From Pseudomonadota bacterium (GTDB lineage: Bacteria; Pseudomonadota; Gammaproteobacteria; DSM-16500), in NCBI GenBank assembly GCA_021807565.1, contig JAKBCU010000004.1, forward strand, positions 1-40,565: a DNA stretch of 40,565 nt, given 5' to 3'. The first letter of the stretch is position 1; each line of letters begins with the position of its first letter. Both the position numbers and the translations under genes were made by a program. Below are positions 1 through 7,699 of the stretch, one piece after another. The notes below the pieces were generated by a model that ran no database searches, was not told the origin of the DNA, and saw only the letters and a list, made by a program, of their open reading frames with translations.

Positions 1-123
1 ATTTTTAAAAAAATTCAGCTATCATTTCCTGAAATTAGTGATGCATTATTAAAACGCTATGTCCATTATCTCTGTGATGTTGGGTTTTTTCCAAAACCTT
101 TTACTAAAAAAGAAATGACTTAA
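1..123 (+). CDS. C-terminal end of an unidentified protein (partial)
   Basis: An open frame enters from the left edge and ends at a TAA at 121-123, giving 40 residues that finish PFTKKEMT. I do not recognise the family. After the stop the same frame stays open for another 28 codons to a TGA at 208-210, so the stop could be a premature one in a decaying gene or simply the natural end. A small inverted repeat lies downstream at 211-236, followed by the IS66 left end. The N-terminal part lies outside the window, so no function can be given. Confidence 0.4.
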   Translation: MFKKIQLSFPEISDALLKRYVHYLCDVGFFPKPFTKKEMT

Positions 124-210
124 TCTGAATCGACTTTATACTTGACTTGGTTGCGGGCCTCTCTGCAACAAAATCAGAATGTTGAAAATCGGGCAAACAA
201 ACATAATTGA

Positions 211-236
211 CGCCAGTATTGCCTATTTCACTGGCG
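211..236. terminator. Possible hairpin terminator after the partial gene
   Basis: CGCCAGT at 211-217 pairs perfectly with ACTGGCG at 230-236 across a 12-nt loop. A T-rich stretch (ttttatta) begins about seven bases later. The stem is GC-rich but the T tract is not adjacent, so this is a weak terminator candidate. It could also be a chance repeat next to the IS66 boundary. Confidence 0.3.
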
Positions 237-254
237 CACACAAATTTTATTATA

Positions 255-270
255 GTAAGCGCTAATTTCC
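255..270 (+). repeat. IS66 left terminal inverted repeat
   Basis: GTAAGCGCTAATTTCC is an exact inverted copy of 2597-2612. It begins with the GTAA typical of IS66 ends. Confidence 0.88.
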
Positions 271-334
271 CGACACCTACAAATTAAATTTAATCTAATG
301 CATGATGTCGCTGTTGTTAATTGAAGGAGGCGTG

Positions 335-694
335 ATGGAATTAGAAAATACAGCAGTAATCGGATCTGATGAAGCATCAAAGCGTAGATACTGGTTTGAG
401 CATATCAAGGATTGGGAGTTAAGCAAATTAAAGCAAGAAGCCTATTGTAAGCAATCAGGGATTAGCTACCACTCGTTTGTGTATTGGCGCGGTGTGTATC
501 TCAGTGAAGCAAAGCCTAAAAAAAGCAAAAATAACTTCATTCCTATGAGGCTAACTACTACACCGATGCAGATGGAGGCACCACGAGCGATACAGATCAA
601 ATTGATTTCTGGTCATCAGGTATATTTGCCAATGACTATGAAGCTAGATGACATGGTTAGCTTGCTAAGAGCAATAGGAGCGCAGCATGCTTAA
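335..694 (+). CDS. tnpA: IS66 family accessory protein TnpA
   Basis: This small protein (119 aa from the ATG at 335) resembles the first IS66 reading frame, a helix-turn-helix-like accessory protein. The section YWFEHIKDWELSKLKQEAYC followed by SGISYHSFVYWR is the characteristic N-terminal pattern of the family. The start at 335 is chosen because AAGGAGG at 324-330 lies four bases upstream. An in-frame ATG at 302 has no such site. The gene overlaps tnpB by 8 bases (ATGCTTAA), the usual IS66 arrangement, which implies translational coupling. Its exact biochemical role in IS66 transposition is poorly defined. Confidence 0.85.
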   Translation: MELENTAVIGSDEASKRRYWFEHIKDWELSKLKQEAYCKQSGISYHSFVYWRGVYLSEAKPKKSKNNFIPMRLTTTPMQMEAPRAIQIKLISGHQVYLPMTMKLDDMVSLLRAIGAQHA

Positions 695-1040
695 AGTGCG
701 AGATGGGATTCAAATTTATGTGAGCATTGAGCCAATAGATGCGAGAAAATCAATTGATACCTTGGCAATGCTGGTATTTGATGAATTTAAGCAAGATCCG
801 CGTTCGGGGCATGTGTTTGTATTCTTCAATCGGTCACATGATAAGGCTAAAATTTTATATTGGGATCGCAATGGTTATGTTTTGCATTACAAACGCCTGG
901 AGAAGCATCGCTATGTGCTGCCAAAGTCAGGCCAGGTACACTATCAGATTAATGAAATGCAATTAGCTGGTCTTTTGGCGGGTCTAAATTTTGAGATTAT
1001 TGGTGAGTTTTATGAAATAAATTATGAAAATTTATTTTAA
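687..1040 (+). CDS. tnpB: IS66 family protein TnpB (Orf2)
   Basis: The 117-aa protein matches the IS66 Orf2 family: the opening GIQIYVSIEPIDARKSIDTL, then GHVFVFFNRSHDKAKILYWDRNGY and KRLEKHRY are the family's conserved blocks. Length is normal (about 115 aa). The ATG overlaps the end of tnpA by 8 bases. The protein is needed together with TnpC for transposition in studied IS66 elements, but its mechanism is not settled. A 41-base gap separates it from tnpC. Confidence 0.92.
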   Translation: MLKVRDGIQIYVSIEPIDARKSIDTLAMLVFDEFKQDPRSGHVFVFFNRSHDKAKILYWDRNGYVLHYKRLEKHRYVLPKSGQVHYQINEMQLAGLLAGLNFEIIGEFYEINYENLF

Positions 1041-1081
1041 AAAATGAGGTAATTTATACTGTATTTTGCTATCATGCGCGC

Positions 1082-2605
1082 GTGGAAACGAATGCAGCCT
1101 ATCAAGAAAAATCGAAAGAAGAATTACTTAAGATCATCGAACAGCAAGCAAAACAAATCATGTCACTGAACGAATTAGTTAATTTATATCGACTGCGTCA
1201 ATTCGCTCAAAAATCAGAAAAGATATCGCCCGATCAAATCAGTTTATTTGATGAGGCAGAACTGCCAAAACAGGCAGAGGCTATCGAAGAAACAGAGGTG
1301 GCTATTAGTGTCGCATCCTATTCGCGCAAGACACCTGGCAGAAAGCCATTGCCAAAAGATCTTCCACGCGAACAGCGCATATATGACTTAGCAGATCATG
1401 AAAAAATGTGTGATTGCGGTCATGAATTAAAACACATTAAAGATGAAAAATCAGAACAGCTTGAAATTATCCCTGCCAAAATTTATGTGATTGAACATGT
1501 TCGCAAAAAATATGCCTGCAAACACTGCGAAGAAACTATCAAAACTGCAGCCATGCCAAAACAACCCATTCCTGGTAGTATTGCAGCGCCTGGGCTATTA
1601 AGTCACGTGATTGTATCAAAATTTCAAGATCATCTGCCCTTGTTTCGACAAGAGCAAATGTTACGTCGTATTGGTGTTGATATTCAGCGATCGACATTAA
1701 GCTTATGGGTGATTCGCGCGCATCAGTTATTAAAACCAATGCTGGGCATGATGAAAAATATCATTCATCGATATGATATTGCCTACAGTGACGAAACTAC
1801 CGTGCAAGTCTTAAAAGATCCCAATAAAGGCGTGCAAAGTAAGAAATACATGTGGTTATTTGCCGGTGGTGAACCAGGCAAATTCTGCTACTACTATCAT
1901 TATCATCACTCACGGTCTCATGATGTGCCATTAACATTTTTTCATAGCTACAAAGGCTATATTCATTGTGATGGCTATCCCGGCTACGATGCATTAGCCG
2001 CAAAGTCACCTGATATTATTTTGTCTGGCTGCATGTATCACGTCAGGCGTAAATTTGTCGAAATCACGAAGCTGACAAAAGCGACTGATGGTGTTGCGCA
2101 CACTGTCGTCAACTATATTGCAAGATTGGCGCATCTTGAAACTGAAATAAAAGATCATTCGTCGGAAAGTAAATACGTTATTCGACAGGAAAATGCCAAG
2201 ACAATTTTGAATAATATGCATGATTATCTGATCAATGAGCACCATCGCACCTACCCTAAAAGCGCTCTAGGACAAGCGATAACATACACAATTAACCAGT
2301 GGCCAAAGTTGCTGGTTTATTTGCAAGATGGCCGATTAGAAAACAACAATAACCTTAGTGAGCGCGCTATCAAACCCTTTGTGATCGGTAGAAAAGGTTG
2401 GTTATTTGCTGATAGCGTTGCCGGTGCACAGGCCGCTGCCACGCTGTTTAGCTTTGTTGAAACCTGCAAACATCATGATGTCGAACCATTCGACTGGTTT
2501 CGCTACGTATTAAAACAAATTCCCCTATGCCAATCTGATGATGAAATAGCAGCGCTATTGCCATTCAATATTGATCGCTCGTTGCTGGGCGGGCGCGGAA
2601 ATTAG
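1082..2605 (+). CDS. tnpC: IS66 family DDE transposase TnpC
   Basis: This is a full-length (507 aa) IS66 transposase. Visible parts, in order: an N-terminal coiled-coil/leucine-rich segment (about 5-45); the RQFAQKSEKIS block; a zinc-finger-like segment with MCDCGHE and YACKHCEE; the DDE core with SDETTVQ (first Asp), HCDGYPGYD (second Asp) and NNLSERAIKPFVIGRKGWLF (catalytic Glu); and a C-terminal tail ending in RGN. The start is a GTG at 1082. The nearby ATG at 1074 is out of frame. The stop lies inside the right terminal repeat, as is common in IS66. Confidence 0.95.
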   Translation: METNAAYQEKSKEELLKIIEQQAKQIMSLNELVNLYRLRQFAQKSEKISPDQISLFDEAELPKQAEAIEETEVAISVASYSRKTPGRKPLPKDLPREQRIYDLADHEKMCDCGHELKHIKDEKSEQLEIIPAKIYVIEHVRKKYACKHCEETIKTAAMPKQPIPGSIAAPGLLSHVIVSKFQDHLPLFRQEQMLRRIGVDIQRSTLSLWVIRAHQLLKPMLGMMKNIIHRYDIAYSDETTVQVLKDPNKGVQSKKYMWLFAGGEPGKFCYYYHYHHSRSHDVPLTFFHSYKGYIHCDGYPGYDALAAKSPDIILSGCMYHVRRKFVEITKLTKATDGVAHTVVNYIARLAHLETEIKDHSSESKYVIRQENAKTILNNMHDYLINEHHRTYPKSALGQAITYTINQWPKLLVYLQDGRLENNNNLSERAIKPFVIGRKGWLFADSVAGAQAAATLFSFVETCKHHDVEPFDWFRYVLKQIPLCQSDDEIAALLPFNIDRSLLGGRGN

Positions 2606-2612
2606 CGCTTAC
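2597..2612 (-). repeat. IS66 right terminal inverted repeat
   Basis: This is an exact complement of 255-270 and ends at the junction with the truncated IS4-family gene. The tnpC stop codon (2603-2605) lies within it. Confidence 0.88.
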
Positions 2613-3535
2613 GCTCAAAAAATCTCTGGGAATACATCAAACCTGAAATTCGCCGCCATGAACAAGCTACCGGAGGCGTGTTGTTATTGGATGACACAAT
2701 TTCAGAAAAAAATTATACGGATGAAAATGCGATAAACTGTTGGCATTTTTCCCATGCAAAGCATCGACATGTTAAAGGAATTAATTTGCTTTCATGTTTG
2801 GTGCGTTATGGCGATATAGCACTGCCAATTGGGTATGAAGTTGTAAGAAAAGATATTCTCTACTCTGATTTGAAAACAAAGCGCCAAAAAAGAAAATCTC
2901 GTGTTGGCAAAAACGATTTGTTTCGCGCTATCATTCAACAAGCAGTTAACAATCATGTTCTATTTGATTATGTACTGGCAGATAACTGGTTTGGCTCAAA
3001 AGCAAACATGGTATTTATCCATGAAACACTGCAGAAATCCTTCATTTTTGGCATCAAATCGAATCGCTGTGTTGCGATGACATTCAATGATGCTAAGAGC
3101 GGCCAATTTCAACAAGTTAATTCACTCGACTGGAAAGATGGTGACTGTAACACCGTCTATCTTAAAGATATTGCTTTTCCTGTTAAGCTTCTCAAGAAAG
3201 TCTTCACAAACGAAGACGGATCAACTGGAACGCTTTACCTTGTCACTAATGATTTATCCATTGACGCCGACCGCATTTACGAAGTCTACCAAAAACGGTG
3301 GCGAATTGAAGAGTTTCATAAGTCCGTTAAACAAAATGCCAGCTTGTCTAAATCACCAACAAAAACAATTCGCACGCAAGGCAATCATCTTTTTGCTGCA
3401 ATGATTGCGTTTTGTAAGCTGGAATTGCTGAAAGTAAAAACGGCTTTGAACCATTTTGCGATCAAACACAAACTATTACTGAAGGCTAATCAAATTATGT
3501 TCAAGGAATTGCGGGAATTGAAAACTGCTGCGTAA
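2613..3535 (+). pseudogene. IS4-family DDE transposase, 5' truncated
   Basis: The frame is open from the IS66 junction and reads SKNLWEYIKPEIRRHEQATG before a GTG at 2678 from which 285 aa could be made. The DDE residues are visible: the first Asp in LLLDDTISEK, the second in VLADNWFG, and the Glu in the IS4 signature Y-x2-R-x3-E-x6-K (YQKRWRIEEFHKSVK). The DNA-binding N-terminal region (probably about 100 residues) is missing, so although the catalytic core is uninterrupted the protein is unlikely to transpose on its own. Without a canonical start or promoter I treat it as a pseudogene. Confidence 0.8.
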
Positions 3536-3540
3536 GGTGA
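2613..3540 (+). mobile_element. Remnant of an IS4-family insertion sequence
   Basis: The element begins abruptly at the IS66 right end, so its own left end and the 5' part of its transposase are missing. The right boundary is uncertain because the left terminal repeat needed to recognise it is gone. I place it just after the transposase stop. The most likely history is that IS66 or an IS66-linked deletion removed the left portion. No matching N-terminal fragment is visible to the left of IS66. Confidence 0.7.
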
Positions 3541-3543
3541 GTT

Positions 3544-3560
3544 ATTAAATAAATGTTAAT
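3544..3560 (+). promoter_or_regulatory. Weak PmrA-box-like tandem repeat upstream of the 703-aa gene
   Basis: Two TTAA cores sit in direct orientation with the exact 11-base periodicity of the PmrA box (hexamer, 5-base gap, hexamer): aTTAAa at 3544-3549 and gTTAAt at 3555-3560. The outer letters deviate from the cTTAAT consensus known from Legionella, Coxiella and enterobacterial PmrA sites. The position is right, ending eight bases before the -10 hexamer at 3569. AT-rich DNA makes chance matches possible, so alone this is only suggestive. Confidence 0.35.
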
Positions 3561-3565
3561 GTTTA

Positions 3566-3574
3566 TGCTATACT
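3566..3574 (+). promoter_or_regulatory. Extended -10 promoter element for the 703-aa gene
   Basis: TGCTATACT is a good extended -10 (TGn plus TATACT at 3569-3574), 36 bases before the ATG at 3611. No convincing -35 hexamer is present at 17 bases, which fits an extended -10 or activator-dependent promoter. The identical nine bases occur upstream of the response regulator at 32964-32972. Confidence 0.5.
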
Positions 3575-3610
3575 AGTGAACTAGTTGAGATACATAATAG
3601 GGTGAATTGA

Positions 3611-5722
3611 ATGACTTATTATCTACCGCCACAGCCAAAAAAACTGAGCGATAGGAAGAGATTCTCGAGCTACCAGAGAGATCGCCAAAAAAGGCCTGTC
3701 AATCAGGTCAGAAAGGGTACTGAGCTTCACGCTATGACTTTTGTTAAGGTTAAAGCTGATCTATTAACTCCTGCCCAGCATTTAATCGCTAAGCAACGTT
3801 GGAAAAAAGCGTTAGATGCGGTTAGATCCAATGTAAGACAAGATAATGCGTCTGTTCCTTTATTGGGTTTAAGCGAAACGGCATACCATTTAGAAAAATT
3901 AGACCCGCAGCATCGTCGTGGTAAAAATTTAATAGAAGAATTTAATATCTGGAAAAAATCTAACACAACTCAAAACTTTTTTGATTGGCTCAATACTAAA
4001 GAGGAAAGGACTGGAAAACTGCTGCCCAGAATGGTGTATCGAGTTTCTGACGAAGAACGTGAGAAAATTCATGCGCAATGGAGAGATGGTCTATTATTTC
4101 TTGATGGCAAACCTTGCGATACGACAGAATATAAGGGAAAAATTCCCGGGTTTGCTGCTTACTCATTGTCAGCAAACAATCAGCTATTTTTAGCAGAACA
4201 TCAAGCTAGACGAGATGTTCATGCATCTTTGCAAGGTGGAAACCGTGTTTCAGCAACGGGAATGATTAAAGTCAAACAAGGTAAAATTGCTGTATTAACC
4301 AATTTCAGTGGTCATTACCATCCCGGATTGAAAAATCTAGTGTATGCAGTAAAAAACATTCCGGCAGATTGTTTTTTAGCAGACTCAAAAATTGTTTTTC
4401 AGGAACTTAAATTTCCAAGGCTTACGAAATGGCTAAGAGAGAGTAAATATCGCTTTTTGCGAGAAATAGGCGGAAAAGTTTCTAAACAATTCATTGAGCT
4501 CACTATGTCACGCAAGGAGTTTATTTCTTTTGCAGAGAAAAAACTAGAAAAAGATAATAATAAATTTATTTACAAGAGAGACACAAAAAATAATCGATAT
4601 GAAAATACTCTTTTTGAATCTCACTTAGCAAAAGCTATTCTTGATAATGATGAAACTTGGCGCCCTCTTATCTTGAAAATTAATCAATGGATATATGATA
4701 TTATCAAAGATAACCAACAAAATAAAAAAATGGTTTCATTAATTGTTGATAGCTTAAAAGAGCATACGGGTCTTTCAGTTAATAAAAAAAATTTTCTAAC
4801 CATAGCAGAACAGTTTTTGTTGAAATCGAATAACTGGGTTAATCTCATTCTATTTCATGGCATATTCTTTGAAAAAATCTATCCTAAAATTGATAAAGAG
4901 GGAGCTTATTACAATCTTGCTGCTTATAAAAAAATACGAACAGATGATTTATTTGCTCCAGAAAATAGAGGACCGACTGTTAGCCTGAAGAGAGGCTTAG
5001 ACAAATGTAAACATCCGTTTTATCGTTCCAGTGCATGGGGAATTATGCCTGATGTAGAAACTCCAGCAGAATTATCTCATTATTTTGAAAATCAACCTGG
5101 AGAACATCGACCCAGCAAATACTTTTATAAATTGAAAGGTGAGCGTCTTTCTTATGAGGAGGCCCAAAAAAATCGAGATTCAAAGCATCAAGCGATCACT
5201 TTTCGTGAAGAAATGATAGGTCGTGATATTTCTTTCATATCTGGTGCCTCTGGAACAACGACTAAAATAATAGCGCCTCTCAAAGAGAAGATGAACTTAA
5301 CTGATATTGAACTAAAAGAATATTTGATGGTAAGAGGTGCTGTATTAACAGCATGTGGCCATCATTCTATGTATGAATGTATGATCTTGGCGAGAAAACT
5401 GGAATTTTCTATCGAGTATAATCACGGTTTTTATCATAACCAATTTATTACACCTGCAGTTAGAGAGAGCAAACCATATAAAGAATTTCTTGACTCGTAC
5501 AGCTCAGTTGCTGAAGCACATATTCCAAAACTATCAGAAAATGAAACACGAATGCATCAAACCTATGTAAATGTCCAACGGGCTATGGGAATAAAAAAAA
5601 TAAGTAACGCATCAACCAATGAGAAAACGTTTATGTCTCGTTTTTCTTTTTTGACAAAAAGAGATACTCCCTATTCTGTTCCTGAATATGAGGACAAGGG
5701 TCATATTAACAGACCATCCTAA
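3611..5722 (+). CDS. Large orphan protein, candidate secreted effector
   Basis: I do not recognise a named family for this 703-aa protein. It has no signal peptide or membrane segment and a basic N-terminus. Two motif-rich regions stand out. The first, about 204-242, has an HASLQGG start, a TGMIKV..GKI middle and NFSGHYHPG. The second, about 542-615, has SGASGTTTKI, CGHHSMYEC and a tyrosine/histidine-rich GFYHNQF. From memory, similar GxI...N.SGHY.P and SG.T...GHHS patterns occur in effector-like proteins of Legionella and plant pathogens, but I could not verify this. Between them lies a lysine-rich helical stretch. A clear Shine-Dalgarno (AGGGTGA, 3599-3605) supports the ATG at 3611. A PmrA-like repeat and extended -10 precede it. 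It is convergent with the next gene. Function is unknown; the effector role is inference. Confidence 0.75.
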   Translation: MTYYLPPQPKKLSDRKRFSSYQRDRQKRPVNQVRKGTELHAMTFVKVKADLLTPAQHLIAKQRWKKALDAVRSNVRQDNASVPLLGLSETAYHLEKLDPQHRRGKNLIEEFNIWKKSNTTQNFFDWLNTKEERTGKLLPRMVYRVSDEEREKIHAQWRDGLLFLDGKPCDTTEYKGKIPGFAAYSLSANNQLFLAEHQARRDVHASLQGGNRVSATGMIKVKQGKIAVLTNFSGHYHPGLKNLVYAVKNIPADCFLADSKIVFQELKFPRLTKWLRESKYRFLREIGGKVSKQFIELTMSRKEFISFAEKKLEKDNNKFIYKRDTKNNRYENTLFESHLAKAILDNDETWRPLILKINQWIYDIIKDNQQNKKMVSLIVDSLKEHTGLSVNKKNFLTIAEQFLLKSNNWVNLILFHGIFFEKIYPKIDKEGAYYNLAAYKKIRTDDLFAPENRGPTVSLKRGLDKCKHPFYRSSAWGIMPDVETPAELSHYFENQPGEHRPSKYFYKLKGERLSYEEAQKNRDSKHQAITFREEMIGRDISFISGASGTTTKIIAPLKEKMNLTDIELKEYLMVRGAVLTACGHHSMYECMILARKLEFSIEYNHGFYHNQFITPAVRESKPYKEFLDSYSSVAEAHIPKLSENETRMHQTYVNVQRAMGIKKISNASTNEKTFMSRFSFLTKRDTPYSVPEYEDKGHINRPS

Positions 5723-5770
5723 TTGCTCACTCAGCTTTCAAAGTGTCATAGCACCAAGAAATTAATAATC

Positions 5771-7570
5771 TTAAGCGTTTGAAGGAATGGGCCGATAATC
5801 GCCATTCTGTTTCGCATTAGAAGTCTGATTAAAATCCGGTTCATCGTCATGTTTATCATTGGGATACTGTTTAAAAAAACAAAATAACCTAGTACACCAG
5901 GATTTTCGTTTGCTATTTTCTTCTGGTTTAGAGACGGCTTCCTTTTCTTGTCTAACAATGGTAGATGGCGCACTGCGAGACTCTATTTTTCGTACTTCAT
6001 CAAAGGTAGTAATACCAAACTGTTTTCTTTTAGCGTCTGGCATGGTTTCTACTTCTTTTAAAAACTCAGAAAATGGCGTCCATACTAATTGGTTGTAATG
6101 ACTTTCTAAATAAAAGGCTAACTCACTGGCTTTGTCTGTTACTCTTCCGCGAAGAAGAGCGAGTCCTAAGTTTAAAGCCCCTTTTGTGTGATACAATACT
6201 ATCCCTGCGCATGCTATCCAAATCAATACAGACTTCCCAGGACCATCATAGGTATCATTAAACAAATTATAGACGGCTGAATGAGAAACAGATTGCGATA
6301 GAAAGCTGATGGCTGTGATGGCAAGTGTTGTTTTCAAATATAAAGATAAGGCCACAGATTGAGGTAATTGACAGAGTATGATACCCATTAATGCATTGAC
6401 TGTTGGAACCAATAACTGATAACTGGGGATATTCGAAATCGTTCCTATAATGAGTGTCGTTAACAGTTGTATTGGGCCCTCAGCCCAACGACCAATGCGC
6501 GGCACTTGCTCATAAATATTTGCAACAAATGTAGCTGAAACGATAGTGGCAAGTGAGATACCTGGTATACTGATAATGGTGTTGAGCCATTGACTTCTTT
6601 CATGTGTATTCCTTAAATCCAGTTTAAAATGTTCTAACAAAATTTGTTCGGGTGATTGATTGCATTTTGCTAACACATTTTGTTCGATATTAGATAAAAT
6701 TTGATGTTGCGCATAGTCCACCCGGCGTTGAAATAAATGAAACTCATTTCGATAATGTTCCCTTTCTTTTCTTGCGATTTTTTCTTGAGCGGTAAATGCT
6801 GGAACCATTTTTTGGTAAATAAGAGAAGTGAGTTGTTGTACTTCAGAAAAAAAATACCGGGCGGATGTGCTATTACCCGCAGCTAATTTGCTATAAATGG
6901 CAGACGGAATAACAGCCAGCGCTGGCAATAATACCTGAGGACTAAGAAATTCTGAATCCTCAGCACCCAGTGCTGCAAATGTGACCATCGATACTTGTAG
7001 CGCAATATAGGGTAATAAAGAAAGAGTGGCCCTAGCGAGTCCCGTCTTTTTAACAAAATCAACTATGGACTCGGCTGCTAAATTAGCAAAATACATATTT
7101 GCAAAAGCAAAACCCGATCCACCGGATACCGTTAATATAATTTTTCTTGTTAAATCATCAGAAGTAAATGAAACAAGTTTGACACATTCCGTATTTCTGA
7201 CACAAGCTTTTGCGTAATTCCAATAGAAAATAGCGGCCAGGGATGCCGTTGGAATAAAAATAACTTTAAGTAACTTCACTAACGTGCCCGTGGTGATATT
7301 CTGTTGCACTTCAGAGGTAAAATTTAAATTGACACCAAATACATAGTAATCTTTCGTCCCTGGGATAGAGGTCGCGGTAACAGATAAATGAATCTGGCTA
7401 TTTTCGGCACTTTTTTCAAAGTCCTTAATAATTTTTTGAACATCATTAGAACGAACTGGAATTAAAATACTTGCTGAATGACTACGTTCAGAACTGTCAT
7501 CCGATAGACGTTTTTGTTCATCTTCAGAAAGTAAATTCGCTTGCAGTGACGAAGAAGATTTTTTTTGCAC
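5771..7570 (-). CDS. Polytopic membrane protein of unknown function, candidate effector
   Basis: The 599-aa protein matches no family I can name. Visible layout: a serine-rich, charged N-terminus (1-60); a soluble region to about 95; a first hydrophobic group (about 97-117, 144-165, 181-201, 209-229); a charged, probably coiled-coil stretch (about 243-320); a second hydrophobic group (about 331-352, 366-430, 447-468); and a hydrophilic tail. Near the end KRKSWCTRLFCFF is a small cysteine/phenylalanine cluster beside a basic patch. The start is GTG at 7570, with AAGGA seven bases upstream (7578-7582). An upstream ATG is out of frame. The promoter carries a near-perfect PmrA box, which in Legionella and Coxiella marks Dot/Icm effectors. 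Host-membrane targeting would fit but is speculation. Confidence 0.75.
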   Translation of the reverse strand: MQKKSSSSLQANLLSEDEQKRLSDDSSERSHSASILIPVRSNDVQKIIKDFEKSAENSQIHLSVTATSIPGTKDYYVFGVNLNFTSEVQQNITTGTLVKLLKVIFIPTASLAAIFYWNYAKACVRNTECVKLVSFTSDDLTRKIILTVSGGSGFAFANMYFANLAAESIVDFVKKTGLARATLSLLPYIALQVSMVTFAALGAEDSEFLSPQVLLPALAVIPSAIYSKLAAGNSTSARYFFSEVQQLTSLIYQKMVPAFTAQEKIARKEREHYRNEFHLFQRRVDYAQHQILSNIEQNVLAKCNQSPEQILLEHFKLDLRNTHERSQWLNTIISIPGISLATIVSATFVANIYEQVPRIGRWAEGPIQLLTTLIIGTISNIPSYQLLVPTVNALMGIILCQLPQSVALSLYLKTTLAITAISFLSQSVSHSAVYNLFNDTYDGPGKSVLIWIACAGIVLYHTKGALNLGLALLRGRVTDKASELAFYLESHYNQLVWTPFSEFLKEVETMPDAKRKQFGITTFDEVRKIESRSAPSTIVRQEKEAVSKPEENSKRKSWCTRLFCFFKQYPNDKHDDEPDFNQTSNAKQNGDYRPIPSNA

Positions 7571-7627
7571 GATACCATCCTTAGTATTGAGTGTTTAATA
7601 GCATTATCACGCAGTTGGAAAATGAAT

Positions 7628-7636
7628 AAAGTAGCA
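7628..7636 (-). promoter_or_regulatory. Possible extended -10 for the 599-aa membrane protein gene
   Basis: Read on the minus strand, TGC followed by TACTTT (7633-7628) lies seven bases after the second PmrA half-site and 57 bases before the GTG. The hexamer matches the consensus only moderately. The arrangement resembles that of the 703-aa gene. Confidence 0.35.
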
Positions 7637-7640
7637 AAGG

Positions 7641-7660
7641 TAGATTAAGGAAATATTAAG
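7641..7660 (-). promoter_or_regulatory. PmrA-box-like operator, near consensus
   Basis: The minus strand reads cTTAATATT-tc-cTTAATcTa. The PmrA consensus of Legionella and Coxiella is cTTAATatT-N2-cTTAATatT. Both cTTAAT hexamers are perfect and the five-base gap between them is exact, which also fits the enterobacterial PmrA (BasR) box. It lies just upstream of a possible -10 and the GTG-started membrane protein gene. A PmrA/QseB-type regulator is encoded at 33021 in this window. Confidence 0.65.
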
Positions 7661-7676
7661 TATATACTTAATATTT
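7651..7676. repeat. 26-bp perfect AT-rich palindrome overlapping the PmrA-like box
   Basis: Bases 7651-7676 read the same on both strands (AAATATTAAG, centre TATATA, CTTAATATTT). One arm is the first PmrA half-site on the minus strand. The other arm is a third, oppositely oriented cTTAATATT (7667-7675), followed by a run of T. It may serve as an operator for a dimeric regulator or as a weak terminator of the minus-strand gene at 7700. Confidence 0.6.
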
Positions 7677-7699
7677 TTTATCTACCTACTACCTAGGGA

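Larger units (their letters stand above)
255..2612 (+). mobile_element. IS66-family insertion sequence, apparently complete
   Basis: A 2358-bp element carries the standard IS66 trio tnpA, tnpB, tnpC in one direction. The outermost 16 bases are perfect inverted repeats: GTAAGCGCTAATTTCC at 255-270 and its complement at 2597-2612. Beyond 16 bp the ends diverge. IS66 elements normally duplicate 8 bp of target. Here the left flank (ttattata, 247-254) and right flank (gctcaaaa, 2613-2620) do not match, so this copy has probably undergone an adjacent deletion or recombination. All three frames look intact, so the element may still be able to move. Confidence 0.9.
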
